From: Parachlamydiaceae bacterium
GTDB lineage: Bacteria; Chlamydiota; Chlamydiia; Chlamydiales; Parachlamydiaceae
Direction of reading: 5' to 3'
DNA: 15,553 nucleotides
Assembly: GCA_030679615.1 (NCBI GenBank)
Contig: JAUXSJ010000097.1
Span: forward strand, 1 to 15,553
This document shows, in pieces, positions 14,832 through 15,553 of this stretch (position 1 is its first letter; each line of letters opens with the position of its first letter). A program made the translations under genes and the position numbers. The notes under the pieces are model-generated. The model made no database searches. It was not told where the DNA came from and worked only from the letters and a program-made list of their open reading frames with translations.

Positions 14832-14864
14832 AGTCCATTATTGTGAACAACAATGGGCTAATTA
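14827..14864. terminator. Hairpin adjoining the tandem-repeat palindrome
   Basis: The 5' arm 14827-14843 (core TTAGTCCATTATTG) and 3' arm 14848-14864 (core CAACAATGGGCTAA) pair over 17 positions with one mismatch and one G-U, closing a TGAA loop. It lies about 85 nt beyond the stop of the minus-strand gene at 14948 and could end its transcript, but no U-tract is present on either strand. Confidence 0.4.
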
Positions 14865-14947
14865 TTGGGTATGGGCTAAATTAGAATAGATAGAATGATA
14901 ACTTACAATTTTCAACTATTTCAAATCAATACGCTAATTCTTCATTT

Positions 14948-15553
14948 CTAATGTATTCTTTTCTTGCTGTTAATTTTTTCATCGTCAATATAAGTATTTA
15001 TACTAAAGATTTTATCTGCATAATTGTCTAAAAAATTAATTTTATTAAATGAAAGTGTTTTATTTGACTCATTTGTATCTATTAACTCAGAAACATTGTT
15101 TTGATTTGCAAAACAGTCATATTCGTTTTGTCTACAATTTTCTTCATATTCTTGTATAGCTCCATACCATTTAATCGCTGTCTCGTTAATATCATGAATA
15201 TCCACTAGCATTTCCTCTTTGCTATTAAGTAGATTTTCCAAGTAATCATTTTTCTGTTTTAACTGGATTGAATAAGTATAAAAAGGATTTTCATCTTTAT
15301 CTTGATGATATTGTTTAGTAACCTCGGGTAAAGAGAGGATTAAGTAATATAAATCGATGTATTCATAATTTGGATCAATAATTTGTTGGTTTTCTTTTAC
15401 TAGTTCTATTATATTTTTTTTCAATTGTTCTAAATCTAAACAGTCATCATTTTTAAAGTTTTTAATATCATTAAATAATTTATTATTATTAGTTTTGTAA
15501 TTATTTCTTTTTTCTTTTATTATCGAATCAAAATAATCTTTATTATCTGTATT
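14948..15553 (-). CDS. Hypothetical protein, 5' end beyond the window
   Basis: The frame runs open from the right edge (15553) to a TAG at 14948-14950, giving at least 201 residues. A shorter reading from a TTG at 15424 is possible, but the frame stays open for 43 more codons with no stop and no Met, so the true start most likely lies outside the window. The visible protein is very rich in Asn, Lys, Glu, Asp and Ile, hydrophilic and helix-prone, with no membrane segment. It has three cysteines (one in NDDCLDL near the edge, then ENCRQNEYDCF). I do not recognise it. The strongly Asn/Lys-biased composition resembles the MORN protein at the other end of the window and suggests an accessory, lineage-restricted gene. 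Confidence 0.65.
   Translation of the reverse strand, partial: NTDNKDYFDSIIKEKRNNYKTNNNKLFNDIKNFKNDDCLDLEQLKKNIIELVKENQQIIDPNYEYIDLYYLILSLPEVTKQYHQDKDENPFYTYSIQLKQKNDYLENLLNSKEEMLVDIHDINETAIKWYGAIQEYEENCRQNEYDCFANQNNVSELIDTNESNKTLSFNKINFLDNYADKIFSINTYIDDEKINSKKRIH

Overview
The window is AT-rich bacterial DNA, and its gene content and gene order suggest an amoeba-associated member of the Chlamydiae (Parachlamydiaceae, Protochlamydia-like). The main grounds are the neighbourhood of trpS and uvrB (adjacent genes in Chlamydia, as far as I recall), a long two-half ThyX-type thymidylate synthase, a TyrP/Mtr-type aromatic amino acid permease, and several lineage-restricted hypothetical proteins. 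The assignment is an inference from memory of those families; no database search was possible.

Layout, left half. On the minus strand are a MORN-repeat protein (26-1348), rsmI for a 16S rRNA methyltransferase (1463-2278, GTG start), tRNA-Cys(GCA) (2308-2378) with a near-consensus promoter, and a membrane fatty-acid desaturase (2458-3597). Next come an unrecognised soluble plus-strand protein (3826-4695) and a convergent minus-strand membrane protein with an HExxH zinc-protease motif (4775-5656), separated by a 73-nt near-perfect palindrome. Then follow two small cysteine-containing plus-strand genes that look like diverged paralogues. The first (5831-6176) is frameshifted at a run of seven A, the second (6568-6945) is intact, and an almost perfect palindrome of about 290 nt lies between them.

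Layout, right half. A compact plus-strand cluster thyX - tyrP - trpS (7159-11147, gaps of 31 and 16 nt) links thymidylate synthesis, aromatic amino acid uptake and tryptophan charging. A nested inverted repeat (11146-11414) separates it from a convergent sulfotransferase-family gene with a signal peptide (11425-12279). That gene is divergent from uvrB (12333-14354). The roughly 590 nt after uvrB hold a perfect 13-bp hairpin, a decayed copy of part of uvrB itself, an inverted repeat with an expanded 8-bp tandem repeat in one arm, and another hairpin. The window ends inside an unrecognised minus-strand gene (14948 to beyond 15553).

The recurrent theme is that gene ends, especially convergent ones, carry large palindromes of unrelated sequence (4694-4766, 6225-6516, 11146-11414, 14646-14831), several much more GC-rich than the genes. 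They may act as bidirectional terminators, be non-autonomous mobile repeats, or both. The items most worth following up are the tandem ThyX whose two halves have lost complementary motif parts, the secreted sulfotransferase lying between trpS and uvrB, the paired small Cys proteins with a palindrome between them, and the uvrB remnant.
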